Source: JAAFIP01 sp043778205 (GTDB taxonomy: Bacteria > Pseudomonadota > Gammaproteobacteria > Burkholderiales > Burkholderiaceae_C). From it: a stretch of DNA of 64,000 bases. The stretch lies in contig JAYWGO010000058.1 of assembly GCA_043778205.1 (NCBI GenBank), positions 8,992 through 72,991 on the forward strand, read 5' to 3'. The translations under genes were made by a program, and so were the position numbers. The notes under the pieces were generated by a model. The model did no database searches and was not told the DNA's origin. It saw nothing but the letters and a program-made list of their open reading frames with translations. Below are positions 8,246 through 17,011 of the stretch, in pieces; position 1 is the stretch's first letter, and each line of letters starts with the position of its first letter.

Positions 8246-9031
8246 TTAAGCCCCTGCAGCCACCCGGTACCCCAGCGCTTTAGAAATTTCAGCCGCTGTG
8301 GCCTCTAGCTTGGGCAGCCAGCTTTCATCCAAACGGTCTGCCGGTGCGGAAATGGACAGGCCGGCCACCAGTTTGGTGGTGTCGTCGTAAATGCCCACTG
8401 CCATGCAGCGCACGCCCAGCTCCAGCTCTTCGTTGTCACGGGCGACACCGTATTGGCGGGCTTTGGACAGCTCGCGCTCCAGGATGGGCAATTGGGTGAT
8501 GCTGTTCTTGGTATGGCCAGCCAACCCGGTGCGTGTAGCGTAGGCGCGCAGGCGGGGGCTGTCGTCGGCAGCTAAAAACAGCTTGCCGGTGGAGGTTAGG
8601 TGCAGCGGCGCGCGGCCGCCGATGGCGCGCACCACTTGCATGCCGCTGCGCTCGCTGAAGGCGCGCTCTACATAGACAATTTCATCGCCTTGGCGCATGG
8701 ACAAATTCACCGGCTGCTGGGTTAGCTTGTGCAGCTCGCGCATGGGGGCCAGGGCAGCGTCGCGCACGTCCAGGCGGGCTTTCACCAGGTTGCCCAGCTC
8801 TAGCAGGCGCATGCCCAGGCGGTAGCTGCCTGCCTCGGGCCGGTCTACATAGCGGCCCAGGGTCAGGTCGTTCAAAATACGGTGCGCGGTGCTGGGGTGC
8901 AGGCCAGTTTTGGCGCTGATTTCTTTGAGCGAAATAGCCTCTTCGCGCGAGGCCAGCACGTCGATCAGGCTGAACATGCGCTCCATCACTTGGATAGCGG
9001 GGGTGCTGTGCTGGGGCAGGGGCTTTTTCAT
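8246..9031 (-). CDS. IclR-family transcriptional regulator
   Basis: 261 residues: an N-terminal winged helix-turn-helix (residues ~15-75, ISLKEISAKTGLHPSTAHRI) and a C-terminal IclR effector-binding domain with LELGVRCMAVGIYDD and a GLSISAPADRL end typical of the family. It is convergent with the DhaK/FGGY sugar operon, which makes it a candidate regulator of that operon. However, its start lies only 11 bases after the bpt stop on the same strand, so it may be transcribed as the last gene of the aat-bpt unit. Confidence 0.9.
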   Translation of the reverse strand: MKKPLPQHSTPAIQVMERMFSLIDVLASREEAISLKEISAKTGLHPSTAHRILNDLTLGRYVDRPEAGSYRLGMRLLELGNLVKARLDVRDAALAPMRELHKLTQQPVNLSMRQGDEIVYVERAFSERSGMQVVRAIGGRAPLHLTSTGKLFLAADDSPRLRAYATRTGLAGHTKNSITQLPILERELSKARQYGVARDNEELELGVRCMAVGIYDDTTKLVAGLSISAPADRLDESWLPKLEATAAEISKALGYRVAAGA

Positions 9032-9042
9032 AGCGGGCGAAC

Positions 9043-9822
9043 CTAAGACGGGGTGGCTGGTAACCCTTGTATTTTACACTGTGAAATCCATTGGCCATCG
9101 CGTAGCACCTCGCTGGGGCCAAATAAGGCTTTGTAGGCCATTTTGGGGCTTTGCGTGATCCAGTAGCCCAGGTACACGTGGGGCAGCTGCAAAAGCCGTG
9201 CCTGGTGGATTTGCCACACCACGTTGTAAATGCCGTACTGGGTGCGCGGTTCGGGCTCGTAGAAGGTGTAAACAGCCGACAAACCGGCACTGAGCACGTC
9301 CAGGATAGACACCATTTTGAGTGCGCCCAGCGTGCCCTGGGGTGCGTCTGCAGGCGGCGGTGCGCGAAACTCCACCATGCGCGAATTAACCCGGCTTTGC
9401 AGTAAAAACTGGGTGTACTGGTCGATGCTGTCTTGGTCCATGCCGCCGCCTGCGTGGCGGCTGTTTTGGTAGCGCAGGTACAGCTGGTAGTGCTCGGGCA
9501 CAAAGCCCAGGTTCATCACCCGCACCTGCAGGTTGCTGTGTGCCTTGTGGGCGCGGCGCTGGCTGCGGGTGGGGGCAAACTGGGCGACATTTACCCGCAG
9601 GGGAATGCAGGCGTTGCAGCCATCGCAGTAGGGCCGGTAGGTGAACATGCCGCTGCGCCTAAAGCCGTTGGCCACCAGCTCAGAGTAGGCGTCGTTGTGA
9701 ATCAGGTGGCTGGGCGTGGCCACTTGGCTGCGGGCAGTTTTGCCGGTAATGTAGCTGCAGGGGTATGCGGCAGTGGCATAAAACTGCAGGGTTTGCAGGG
9801 GCAGGTCTTTAAGCTGGGTCAC
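9043..9822 (-). CDS. bpt: Aspartate/glutamate leucyltransferase (bacterial N-end rule, Bpt)
   Basis: 259 residues. The N-terminal ATE domain has the Cys motif CDGCNACIPLRV and the sequence AYPCSYITGKTARSQV; the C-terminal acyltransferase-like domain includes YLGYWI and the late segment KMAYKALFGPSEVL. Bpt transfers leucine from Leu-tRNA to N-terminal Asp or Glu, making proteins substrates for ClpS/ClpAP. It lies 24 bases downstream of aat on the same strand, so both N-end-rule transferases are probably co-transcribed. Confidence 0.93.
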   Translation of the reverse strand: MTQLKDLPLQTLQFYATAAYPCSYITGKTARSQVATPSHLIHNDAYSELVANGFRRSGMFTYRPYCDGCNACIPLRVNVAQFAPTRSQRRAHKAHSNLQVRVMNLGFVPEHYQLYLRYQNSRHAGGGMDQDSIDQYTQFLLQSRVNSRMVEFRAPPPADAPQGTLGALKMVSILDVLSAGLSAVYTFYEPEPRTQYGIYNVVWQIHQARLLQLPHVYLGYWITQSPKMAYKALFGPSEVLRDGQWISQCKIQGLPATPS

Positions 9823-9846
9823 GTCTGAGATCTTAGCAGGATGGTC

Positions 9847-10611
9847 TTAGCCAGGTGTGCCCACAGGTTCTAGCAGGCTCCAGTAAGCAGGGTCAAATTG
9901 CCATGCAGGCGCAGGACGCAGGGCGGCGGCGGCCACGCTGGCACAAAACGCGGAGCGCGGCAGCTCGCGTGCGCCCAGGCTGGCCAGGTGCGGGGTGTTT
10001 TGCTGGCAGTCAATCTGCAGCACGCTGTGCGCGCGGCACAGCGCCACCAAGGCAGCCAGGGCGATTTTGGAGGCATCGCTGACGCGGCTGAACATAGACT
10101 CGCCAAACACCGCCGCACCTACGTTGGTGCAGTACAGCCCGCCTACCAGCGCGCCATCGACCCAGGTTTCTATGCTGTGCGCGTGGCCAGCGGCGTGCAG
10201 CGCGGTGTATGCGTCAACCATGTCTTGCACAATCCAGGTGCCGCTTTGGCCGCTGCGTGGTGACTGGGCACAGGCCTGTATGACAGCTGCAAAATCATGG
10301 TCAATGCGCAGCGCGCAGCCGGGGGTGATGCTGAACTTGGCCAGGCTTTTGCGCAGGCTGCGGTGCAGTTTAAAGTCGGCCACCTGCAGCACCATGCGCG
10401 GGTTTGGGCTCCACCACAAAATGGGCTGGCCTTCGCTATACCACGGAAATATGCCCTGGCTGTAAGCTTGGGTGAGCTGCGCTACGCTCAAGCCGCCGCC
10501 AGCGGCCAGCAGGCCGGGTGCTTCGCTGGCATCGCCCAGGGCATTGGCCACAGGCGGAAAGGCAGCACCGGGCTCTAGCCAGGGCAGTTTAAAGCTCGGT
10601 TGCTGTCGCAT
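9847..10611 (-). CDS. aat: Leucyl/phenylalanyl-tRNA-protein transferase
   Basis: 254 residues with family motifs LLAAGGGLSVAQLTQAYSQG, then IFPWYSEGQPILWWSPNPRM near the N-terminus, and GGLYCTNVGAAVFGESMFS in the centre. Aat attaches Leu or Phe to N-terminal Lys or Arg, creating primary destabilising residues for ClpAPS proteolysis. It is followed directly by bpt, so this locus encodes both tRNA-dependent branches of the bacterial N-degron pathway. Confidence 0.94.
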   Translation of the reverse strand: MRQQPSFKLPWLEPGAAFPPVANALGDASEAPGLLAAGGGLSVAQLTQAYSQGIFPWYSEGQPILWWSPNPRMVLQVADFKLHRSLRKSLAKFSITPGCALRIDHDFAAVIQACAQSPRSGQSGTWIVQDMVDAYTALHAAGHAHSIETWVDGALVGGLYCTNVGAAVFGESMFSRVSDASKIALAALVALCRAHSVLQIDCQQNTPHLASLGARELPRSAFCASVAAAALRPAPAWQFDPAYWSLLEPVGTPG

Positions 10612-10662
10612 GGCCAGGGCGCTGGGCTAGGTGTTGGGTTCAAGCTGCGGTGCTTGCACCAC

Positions 10663-11433
10663 TTACTGGGCGGTCCAGCCGCCGTCTACCTGCCAGGCCA
10701 CGCCTTGCACGTTGCGGGCCGAGGTGCTGCACAGGTACACGGCCAGGTCGCCCAGCTCCTCAGGGGTGGTGAACTGCATCGACGGCTGCTTTTCGCCCAG
10801 CAGCATTTTTTTAGCCTCCTCGTTGCTCACCTTGAACTCGGCGGCTTTCGCGTCAACTTGCTTTTGCACCAGCGGGGTTAGCACCCAGCCGGGGCAAATG
10901 GCGTTGCAGGTAACGCCCGTGGTGGCGTTTTCCAGGGCCGTCACTTTGGTCAGGCCCACCACGCCGTGCTTGGCCGCTACGTAGGCCGACTTGTGGGCAG
11001 AGCCGACCAAGCCGTGGGCTGAGGCGATGTTGATAATGCGTCCCCAGTTGGCTTTTTGCATGCCTGGCAGCGCCAAGCGGGTGGTGTGAAAGGCGCTGCT
11101 CAGGTTGATGGCAATCACCGCGTCCCAGCGCTCTACCGGGAAGTCTTGCACGCTGGCCACATACTGAATGCCGGCGTTATTGACCAAGATATCCACCGTG
11201 CCAAAGCGTGCGGTAGCGGCATGCACCATGGCTTCGATCTGGGCGGGTTGAGCCATGTCTGCACCGTGGTACAGGGTTTGCACGCCCAGTGCGTCAATTT
11301 CTTTTTGCGCTGCCGCGTAATCACCAAAGCCATTCATAACAATGTTGGCACCTTGGCGGGCCAGTTGCAGTGCAATGCCCAGGCCAATGCCGCTGGTAGA
11401 GCCTGTAACGAGTGCAGTTTTTCCGTGGAGCAT
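10663..11433 (-). CDS. bdhA: D-3-hydroxybutyrate dehydrogenase (short-chain dehydrogenase)
   Basis: 256 residues from the ATG at 11433, preferred because AGGAAA lies 7-8 bases upstream; an ATG at 11463 would add ten residues. The Rossmann motif is VTGSTSGIGLGI, the catalytic Ser lies in NIASAHGL and the Tyr/Lys pair in SAYVAAKHGVVG. The C-terminal lid segment FKVSNEEAKKMLLGEKQPSM is typical of D-3-hydroxybutyrate dehydrogenases. It oxidises D-3-hydroxybutyrate to acetoacetate during poly-hydroxybutyrate turnover, consistent with phaR 4 kb away. Confidence 0.92.
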   Translation of the reverse strand: MLHGKTALVTGSTSGIGLGIALQLARQGANIVMNGFGDYAAAQKEIDALGVQTLYHGADMAQPAQIEAMVHAATARFGTVDILVNNAGIQYVASVQDFPVERWDAVIAINLSSAFHTTRLALPGMQKANWGRIINIASAHGLVGSAHKSAYVAAKHGVVGLTKVTALENATTGVTCNAICPGWVLTPLVQKQVDAKAAEFKVSNEEAKKMLLGEKQPSMQFTTPEELGDLAVYLCSTSARNVQGVAWQVDGGWTAQ

Positions 11434-11497
11434 GGGTGTTTCCTGTTGCGATGGGTTTAACATGGTGGCAATTATCCCTTGTTGTATGAGAAATTCG

Positions 11498-12496
11498 ATG
11501 ACCCTTGAGCCGACTTTGCACTATCTGGTTTGCCCGCAGCCCGCGCAGTTGGGCATTGAGCCTGGCGCTGCGCCTGGTACAGCCAACCTGACCAACGGGG
11601 CCAACGTTGCCAACGGGGCCAGCCTGCCCGCCAGCCGCCGCATGGCCTACTGGAGCTGGGGCAACCCGGCGCATGCCCATGTGGTGGTGTGTGTGCACGG
11701 CATCTCCCGCCAGGGCCGTGATTTTGACACCTTAGCCCGCGCCTTGGTAGGGCCAGATGGCCAGCGCTGCCGCGTGGTCAGCGTAGACATTGCGGGCCGG
11801 GGCCACAGCGACTGGCACACCAACCCTAGCCTGTACGCTGTGCCCAGCTACGCCGTTGACATGCTGGCGCTGTTGGCCCACCTGCGGGCGCAGGAGGGCG
11901 CGCAAACCATCGACTGGGTGGGCACCAGCATGGGCGGTCTGATCGGCATTGCGGTGGCACCGCAGCTGGCCATGGTGGCAGGCGCAGCTTTGCGCAAACT
12001 GGTGCTTAACGACGTAGGCCCGGTGGTGCAGTGGTCTGCGCTGCAGCGTATCAGCAGCTACATTGGCGCCGACCCACACTTTGCCTCTGAGCAAGAAGGC
12101 GCTGACGCAATGTGGAAGCTGTCAACCAGTTTTGGCCCGCACACGCCAGCGCAGTGGCTGGCCTTGTCTAAACCCATGCTGCGGCCCGTTACCGATGGCA
12201 GCGGAGGACTTTTTAAACTGCACTACGACCCGGCCATTTCTATGCCCGTTAAAGCCACCACGCCTGAACTGGCAGCGCAGGGCGAGGCGATACTGTGGCA
12301 TTTGTATGACGCTATAACTTGCGACACTTTGCTGGTGCGCGGGGCCGACTCTGACCTGATCAGCCCGGCTACCGCGCAAGCCATGCAGGCGCGCGGGCCC
12401 AAGGCGCATCTAGTGGAGTTTACCGGGGTAGGGCACGCGCCTACTTTGGTGGCTGCAGACCAAGTTGCAGCAGTGACTTCGTTTTTGTTTGGGTAG
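11498..12496 (+). CDS. Alpha/beta-fold hydrolase
   Basis: About 332 residues. Oxyanion region VVVCVHGISRQGRDFD, nucleophile elbow GTSMGGLIG, catalytic Asp in LLVRGADSDLIS and His in GVGHAPTL make a complete Ser-Asp-His triad. No signal peptide is seen, so it is probably cytoplasmic. It is divergent from bdhA with a ~65-base shared upstream region, which hints at a role in short-chain ester or hydroxyalkanoate metabolism, but the substrate is unknown. Starts at 11462, 11486 and 11498 are all possible; I used the last. Confidence 0.85.
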   Translation: MTLEPTLHYLVCPQPAQLGIEPGAAPGTANLTNGANVANGASLPASRRMAYWSWGNPAHAHVVVCVHGISRQGRDFDTLARALVGPDGQRCRVVSVDIAGRGHSDWHTNPSLYAVPSYAVDMLALLAHLRAQEGAQTIDWVGTSMGGLIGIAVAPQLAMVAGAALRKLVLNDVGPVVQWSALQRISSYIGADPHFASEQEGADAMWKLSTSFGPHTPAQWLALSKPMLRPVTDGSGGLFKLHYDPAISMPVKATTPELAAQGEAILWHLYDAITCDTLLVRGADSDLISPATAQAMQARGPKAHLVEFTGVGHAPTLVAADQVAAVTSFLFG

Positions 12497-12546
12497 TTTT
12501 TGCTGATGTTTTACGCTTTTACGTCACGCAAGCACAGTGGGGCGCA

Positions 12547-14841
12547 ATGAAACACGTCCAAGCTGACATTTTGAGCCCCTCTGCCGCACTGGAGGTGGCC
12601 GCAGCCGGCTTCTCGCCAGAAGCACGTGCCCTAAACCAAGCCTTGCAACGCACCCGCGCATTTGCCGAGCCACTGATTGCCTACGAGAACCTGGACACGG
12701 GCGAAAACACGCTGGCCCATGCCGATGCCGTAGCCGCTATTTTGCGCAGCATTGGCGGGTCTGAGGCCATGCAAGCCGCCAGCTACTTGGTGTACGCCTG
12801 CGACCACCTTAACCGGCCGCAAGAAGTGATTGAAAAAGCCTTTGGTGCCAGCTACGCCACCTTGGCCGTAGAGACCACCAAGCTGGTTAAAGTGCAAAGG
12901 CTGTCGCGGGCCGCTGCAGGCGGCGCTGGCCAAACAGAAAACATCCGCAAAATGCTGCTGGCCTTTAGCCGCGACCTGCGCGTGGTGATGCTGCGCCTGG
13001 CCTCGCGCCTGCAAACCCTGCGCCACTACGCTGCCGCCAAACTGCCCGTGCCGCTGGCCGTGGCCAGCGAGTCGCTGCACGTGTTTGCGCCGCTGGCCAA
13101 CCGCCTGGGCATTTGGCAAATCAAGTGGGAGATGGAAGACCTGGCCTTTCGTTTTTTGGAGCCAGACACCTACAAAGCTATCGCCAAACAGCTGGACGCA
13201 AAACGCATTGCGCGTGAAGCAGCCATGGCCCAGCTACGCGCGGATGTAGAGCGCGAGTTGCAGCACGCAGGCGTGCCCGCCACCGTACAAGCGCGGCCCA
13301 AACACATCTACAGCATTGTCAAAAAAATGCGTGGCAAGCAGCTAGGCTTTGACCAAGTGCTAGACGTGCGTGCAATGCGCGTGATTGTGCCCAGTGTGGC
13401 CGACTGCTACGCCGCGCTGTCGTATGTGCACGCGCACTTTACCCCCATTGCGGGTGAGTTTGACGACTACATTGCCAAGCCCAAAGCCAACGGCTACCAA
13501 AGCCTGCACACGGTGGTGCTGGCGGGCAACCAAGGCATTGGGGCTTTGGGCCTTGCCACGCCGGTAGAGATTCAAATCCGCACCCAAGCCATGCACGACC
13601 ATGCCGAGACCGGCGTGGCCGCGCACTGGGCTTACAAAGAGGCGGGCAGCAAAGGCTATGCCGGCGTGAGTGCCACCGGGGCGTACGATGCCAAAATTGC
13701 GGTGCTGCGCCAGTTGCTGGCCTGGCAGCATGACGTGTCAGTGGGCACTAGCCACGCCGCGATGCCGCAGGGCGCTCCCACTGCTGCAAGTGCAGCAGTG
13801 CCTGCGGGCATGCAGGCACTGCTAGACGACCGCATTTACGTGCTCACGCCCGATGCAGCCATTGTCGATTTGCCCTTTGGTGCCACCCCCATAGACTTTG
13901 CCTACGCCGTGCACACCAACCTAGGCCACCGCTGCCGTGGTGCCAAGATTGACGGTGCGCTAGTGCCCTTGAACACGGCGCTTAAAAACGGCCAAACCGT
14001 TGAGGTTACGGTGGCCAAAGAGGGCGGCCCATCACGCGACTGGCTCAACCCCGAGCTGGGCTATCTGGCCAGCCAGCGCTCTAAATCCAAAGTGCGCGCT
14101 TGGTTTAACGCCATTGTCATTGAGAGCACCATCGCCAAAGGCCGTGAAGCGGTAGAAAAACTGCTACAGCGCGAAGGTAAAACCGCCCTCAAACTTGCCG
14201 ATGTAGCCGAACAACTGGGTTTTAAAACGCCTGACGATTTGTTTGAAGTGGTGGGCAAGGACGAGCTGTCGCTGCGCACTATCGAGCAACTTTTTCGTCC
14301 AGCCGAGCCCGAAGCAGATGACGATGCGCAACTGCTGCTTAAGCAAGCGCGCAATGCTGAAAAGTTCCAAGCCACCCACGGCAAAGGTGGCGTGCTGGTG
14401 GTGGGTGTTGACTCGCTGCTAACCCAGCTGGCCAAGTGCTGCAAACCGGCCCCGCCAGACGCCATTGGCGGCTATGTGACGCGGGGCAAGGGGGTTAGCA
14501 TTCACCGCGCCGACTGCGCTAACTTGCGCCAACTGTTGGTGAAAGACGCAGGCCGCAGTATTGAGGTGCAGTGGGGCCAACCCAAGCCCAGCGCCGCTGG
14601 CGGGCAGCCCAGCTATGCGGTGGACGTGACGGTACAAGCTGGCGACCGCCCCGGCCTGCTGCGCGACATTGCCGAGGTGTTTAGCAAAGAAAAAACGCAT
14701 GTGCAAAGTGTGCAGTCGCAGTCCACCCAAGGCACCGTGTGGATGGCCATGACGGTATTGGTTCCCGATGCAAGCCGCCTTGCTAAAGTGCTGGCAGCGG
14801 TGGGGCAGGTGGCCGGTGTGCAGTGGGCTCGGCGCAGGTAA
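12547..14841 (+). CDS. relA: (p)ppGpp synthetase RelA, hydrolase domain degenerate
   Basis: 764 residues in RSH order: inactive HD domain (~50-200), synthetase (~240-370, with YIAKPKANGYQSLH near 309-322), TGS (~428-490), helical and zinc-finger regions (LAKCCKPAPPD), and a C-terminal ACT domain (~690-764). The HD pair of SpoT-type hydrolases is replaced by Cys-Asp at residues 85-86 (ACDHL), so it should make but not degrade the alarmone. The C-terminal domains sense uncharged tRNA on ribosomes. A separate SpoT is expected elsewhere. Confidence 0.93.
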   Translation: MKHVQADILSPSAALEVAAAGFSPEARALNQALQRTRAFAEPLIAYENLDTGENTLAHADAVAAILRSIGGSEAMQAASYLVYACDHLNRPQEVIEKAFGASYATLAVETTKLVKVQRLSRAAAGGAGQTENIRKMLLAFSRDLRVVMLRLASRLQTLRHYAAAKLPVPLAVASESLHVFAPLANRLGIWQIKWEMEDLAFRFLEPDTYKAIAKQLDAKRIAREAAMAQLRADVERELQHAGVPATVQARPKHIYSIVKKMRGKQLGFDQVLDVRAMRVIVPSVADCYAALSYVHAHFTPIAGEFDDYIAKPKANGYQSLHTVVLAGNQGIGALGLATPVEIQIRTQAMHDHAETGVAAHWAYKEAGSKGYAGVSATGAYDAKIAVLRQLLAWQHDVSVGTSHAAMPQGAPTAASAAVPAGMQALLDDRIYVLTPDAAIVDLPFGATPIDFAYAVHTNLGHRCRGAKIDGALVPLNTALKNGQTVEVTVAKEGGPSRDWLNPELGYLASQRSKSKVRAWFNAIVIESTIAKGREAVEKLLQREGKTALKLADVAEQLGFKTPDDLFEVVGKDELSLRTIEQLFRPAEPEADDDAQLLLKQARNAEKFQATHGKGGVLVVGVDSLLTQLAKCCKPAPPDAIGGYVTRGKGVSIHRADCANLRQLLVKDAGRSIEVQWGQPKPSAAGGQPSYAVDVTVQAGDRPGLLRDIAEVFSKEKTHVQSVQSQSTQGTVWMAMTVLVPDASRLAKVLAAVGQVAGVQWARRR

Positions 14842-15044
14842 CCTTAAGTATTTGCCCGTTTGGTAGTACGACGCGCCTTCCTCCAGATTTTCATCAAGGC
14901 CAGACACCATCGACGCTTTGCCGGTTTGGTGGGCGTGCCTTCCAATCCATGTCTCGTCGCCCGACCAAGGGTCTAGGTGAACAAGGCACAAAAGCATTGC
15001 AGCGTGCTGTTGCCTCTTAGCACCTGTGATAAAATTCAAACATT

Positions 15045-15119
15045 AGGCGGTTAGCTCAGTGGTAGAGCACCTGCTTGACGTGCAGGGTGTCACAAGTTCG
15101 ACCCTTGTACCGCCTACCA
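15045..15119 (+). tRNA. tRNA-Val (anticodon GAC)
   Basis: 75 bases including encoded CCA. Acceptor arms AGGCGGT/ACCGCCT pair fully. The anticodon arm is CCTGC-TTGACGT-GCAGG, with GAC at the anticodon positions. The T arm carries GTTCGA. A strong terminator follows within ten bases. Confidence 0.97.
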
Positions 15120-15127
15120 AAAATCCT

Positions 15128-15154
15128 AAAAAGCACCCTCGCGGTGCTTTTTTT
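15128..15154 (+). terminator. Rho-independent terminator of tRNA-Val
   Basis: Arms AAAAAGCACC and GGTGCTTTTT around the loop CTCGC, ending in a run of seven T. It lies directly after the tRNA. Confidence 0.93.
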
Positions 15155-15244
15155 GTTCTAATTTTGGTTTCAGGGTAAACCTAGAGACCGCGTTTACTGG
15201 CAAATGTCTAGAATGTGTTGCAGCGCATCAAAACTGCGTTGTAC

Positions 15245-15895
15245 ATGAACCAGCATGCGGCCCAAGCCCCTAGCAGTTCAGTGCAGCCCACACAGCAGCC
15301 CAACAAGCTGGCCAGGAGAACCGATTTGCCGACAACACAGACTAAAAGCAGTAGCAAAAGCAGCAACAGCAAAAGCAGCAGCCAAGGACATACCGCTGAC
15401 CCCGCCTTGGGTCTGCGCGTTATTAAAAAATACCCCAACCGGCGCTTGTACGACACCGACAGCTCGGCCTACATTACGCTGGCAGAAGTTAAGCAACTGG
15501 TGTTGCAAGGCCAGGTTTTTGTGGTGGTGGATGCTAAGACCAATGAAGAGCTGACCCGCAGCATTTTGCTGCAAATTATTTTAGAGGAAGAGTCTGGCGG
15601 TTTGCCCATGTTTACCGAAGCTGCGTTGGCCAACATGATCCGTTTTTATGGCCATGCCATGCAGGGGTTTATGGGCAGCTACCTAGAAAAAAATGTGCAG
15701 GCGTTTACCGACATGCAAACCAAAATGACCGAACAAGGCAAGGCTTTTGCCCCTGGCTTGGGCGCTGCCATGCCTGGGATGCCCGGCATGATGGGTGCGT
15801 ATGCCGAGCAGTCCCAAACCATGTTTGCGCAAATGCAAGAGCAAATGCAAAAGCAAACCGAACAAATGTTTACCGCATTGGGCATGAAACGTTAA
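15245..15895 (+). CDS. phaR: Polyhydroxyalkanoate synthesis repressor PhaR
   Basis: 216 residues. The PHB/PHA accumulation regulator DNA-binding domain starts at about residue 60 (VIKKYPNRRLYDTDSSAYI) and is followed by the PHB-binding region (LPMFTEAALANMIRFYGHAM). The C-terminus is rich in Met and Gln and probably coiled coil. An unusual N-terminal extension of ~55 residues is Ser/Lys/Gln-rich (SSSKSSNSKSSS). PhaR represses phasin and PHA genes until it is titrated by polymer granules. Start ATG 15245 has a poor ribosome site; the TTG at 15215 is less likely. Confidence 0.92.
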   Translation: MNQHAAQAPSSSVQPTQQPNKLARRTDLPTTQTKSSSKSSNSKSSSQGHTADPALGLRVIKKYPNRRLYDTDSSAYITLAEVKQLVLQGQVFVVVDAKTNEELTRSILLQIILEEESGGLPMFTEAALANMIRFYGHAMQGFMGSYLEKNVQAFTDMQTKMTEQGKAFAPGLGAAMPGMPGMMGAYAEQSQTMFAQMQEQMQKQTEQMFTALGMKR

Positions 15896-15977
15896 ATATT
15901 GCAGGCTAAACTACTTTGCAATGCTTGTAGTTAGCTATTAGCCCACGCTCTGCAGCCCGTATAAATCACCTTACACT

Positions 15978-16943
15978 ATGCCGCAAATTCGCACAATAGG
16001 TCTTCGTTTCGTTGGCTACAGCTTGGCAGCATTGGCCATTGCCAGCAGCTTGTCGGCCTGCGGTGGCGGTAGCGCAGGCGGCACCACGCCGCCTACTGTG
16101 CAGGCTGGCCCCACATGGGAGCTGATGACGGCGGGCGATATAGCCCAATGCCTGCTGTTTTCTTCGTCGGGCTCTAACGCACAAAAAACAGCCGAACTGG
16201 TAGAGCGCCAACTGGCCAGCGCAGGGGCCAATGCCAATGTGCTAACCCTGGGCGACAACGCCTACGTTAAGGGCACCATCATTGGCTACACCCAGTGCTA
16301 CAAGCCCACGTGGGGCCGGTTTTTAGACAAGACTTTTGTCGTACCCGGCAACCACGACTACGAAAGCGGTGGCCAAAACGAATACTTTGACTATTTTGGT
16401 GCCAAGGCCTCCCCCGGCCCCAGTTTTGGTCCTGACCGCAGTGGCTACTACCGCATTGACCAAAATGGCTGGACTGTATTTACCCTCAACAGCAATATCG
16501 AGGCAGGCGCAGCATCTGCCCAAGCGCAGTGGCTTAAAGCCCAGCTGGCCACCGCCAAGCCCTGCATTGCCGCTGCGTGGCACCACCCGCGCTTTAGCTC
16601 GGCTGCGCGCGGAGACAACGCCTTAATGCAAGACATGTGGGAGATACTGGACCTGGCCAAGGCCGACCTCATCCTTGCAGCCCACGAACACCACTACGAG
16701 CGCTTTGCCCCCATGACCTCCACGGGCGCGGTGGTGGCGGGCGGCGGCATACGCTCTTTTGTTGTGGGCACCGGCGGTGCGGAAAAATACGGTTTTGCTA
16801 CGGTGCGTGCCAGCAGCCAAAAGCAGCATGAGTCCTACGGTGTCATGCGTTTGTCGCTTAGCGACGGCAAAGCAGGCTGGAAATTCATCGATATTGACAA
16901 CAACACCCTAGACCAAGGCGCTTTTGACTGCCGCGCTAAATAA
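15978..16943 (+). CDS. Metallophosphoesterase lipoprotein (purple acid phosphatase-like)
   Basis: 321 residues with a lipoprotein signal (lipobox SLSAC, Cys ~28) and a Gly/Thr/Pro linker. The calcineurin-like metal motifs appear in order: AGDIAQ, LGDNAYV, PGNHDYE, AWHHPRFS and AAHEHHYERF. It is therefore an exported, membrane-anchored di-metal phosphoesterase. The arrangement resembles alkaline/purple acid phosphatases used in phosphate scavenging. The flanking genes give no functional hint. Confidence 0.88.
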   Translation: MPQIRTIGLRFVGYSLAALAIASSLSACGGGSAGGTTPPTVQAGPTWELMTAGDIAQCLLFSSSGSNAQKTAELVERQLASAGANANVLTLGDNAYVKGTIIGYTQCYKPTWGRFLDKTFVVPGNHDYESGGQNEYFDYFGAKASPGPSFGPDRSGYYRIDQNGWTVFTLNSNIEAGAASAQAQWLKAQLATAKPCIAAAWHHPRFSSAARGDNALMQDMWEILDLAKADLILAAHEHHYERFAPMTSTGAVVAGGGIRSFVVGTGGAEKYGFATVRASSQKQHESYGVMRLSLSDGKAGWKFIDIDNNTLDQGAFDCRAK

Positions 16944-17011
16944 CGCCTTGTAGTGCTGCCAGCCTAGGCTTCTTTAAGCTGCCTAAGCCGCAGTCTGAGA
17001 CAATACAGCCT

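Noticed and set aside
14842..15044. Possible short gene between relA and tRNA-Val
   Set aside because: The frame at 14823-15020 has no family resemblance and no ribosome site; nothing else is visible in this gap.
15896..15977. Degenerate repeat copy near the end of phaR (ATGCTTGTAGTTAGCTATTAGCCC)
   Set aside because: Only scattered words resemble the repeat; the palindrome core and TTTCCTTGGG are missing.
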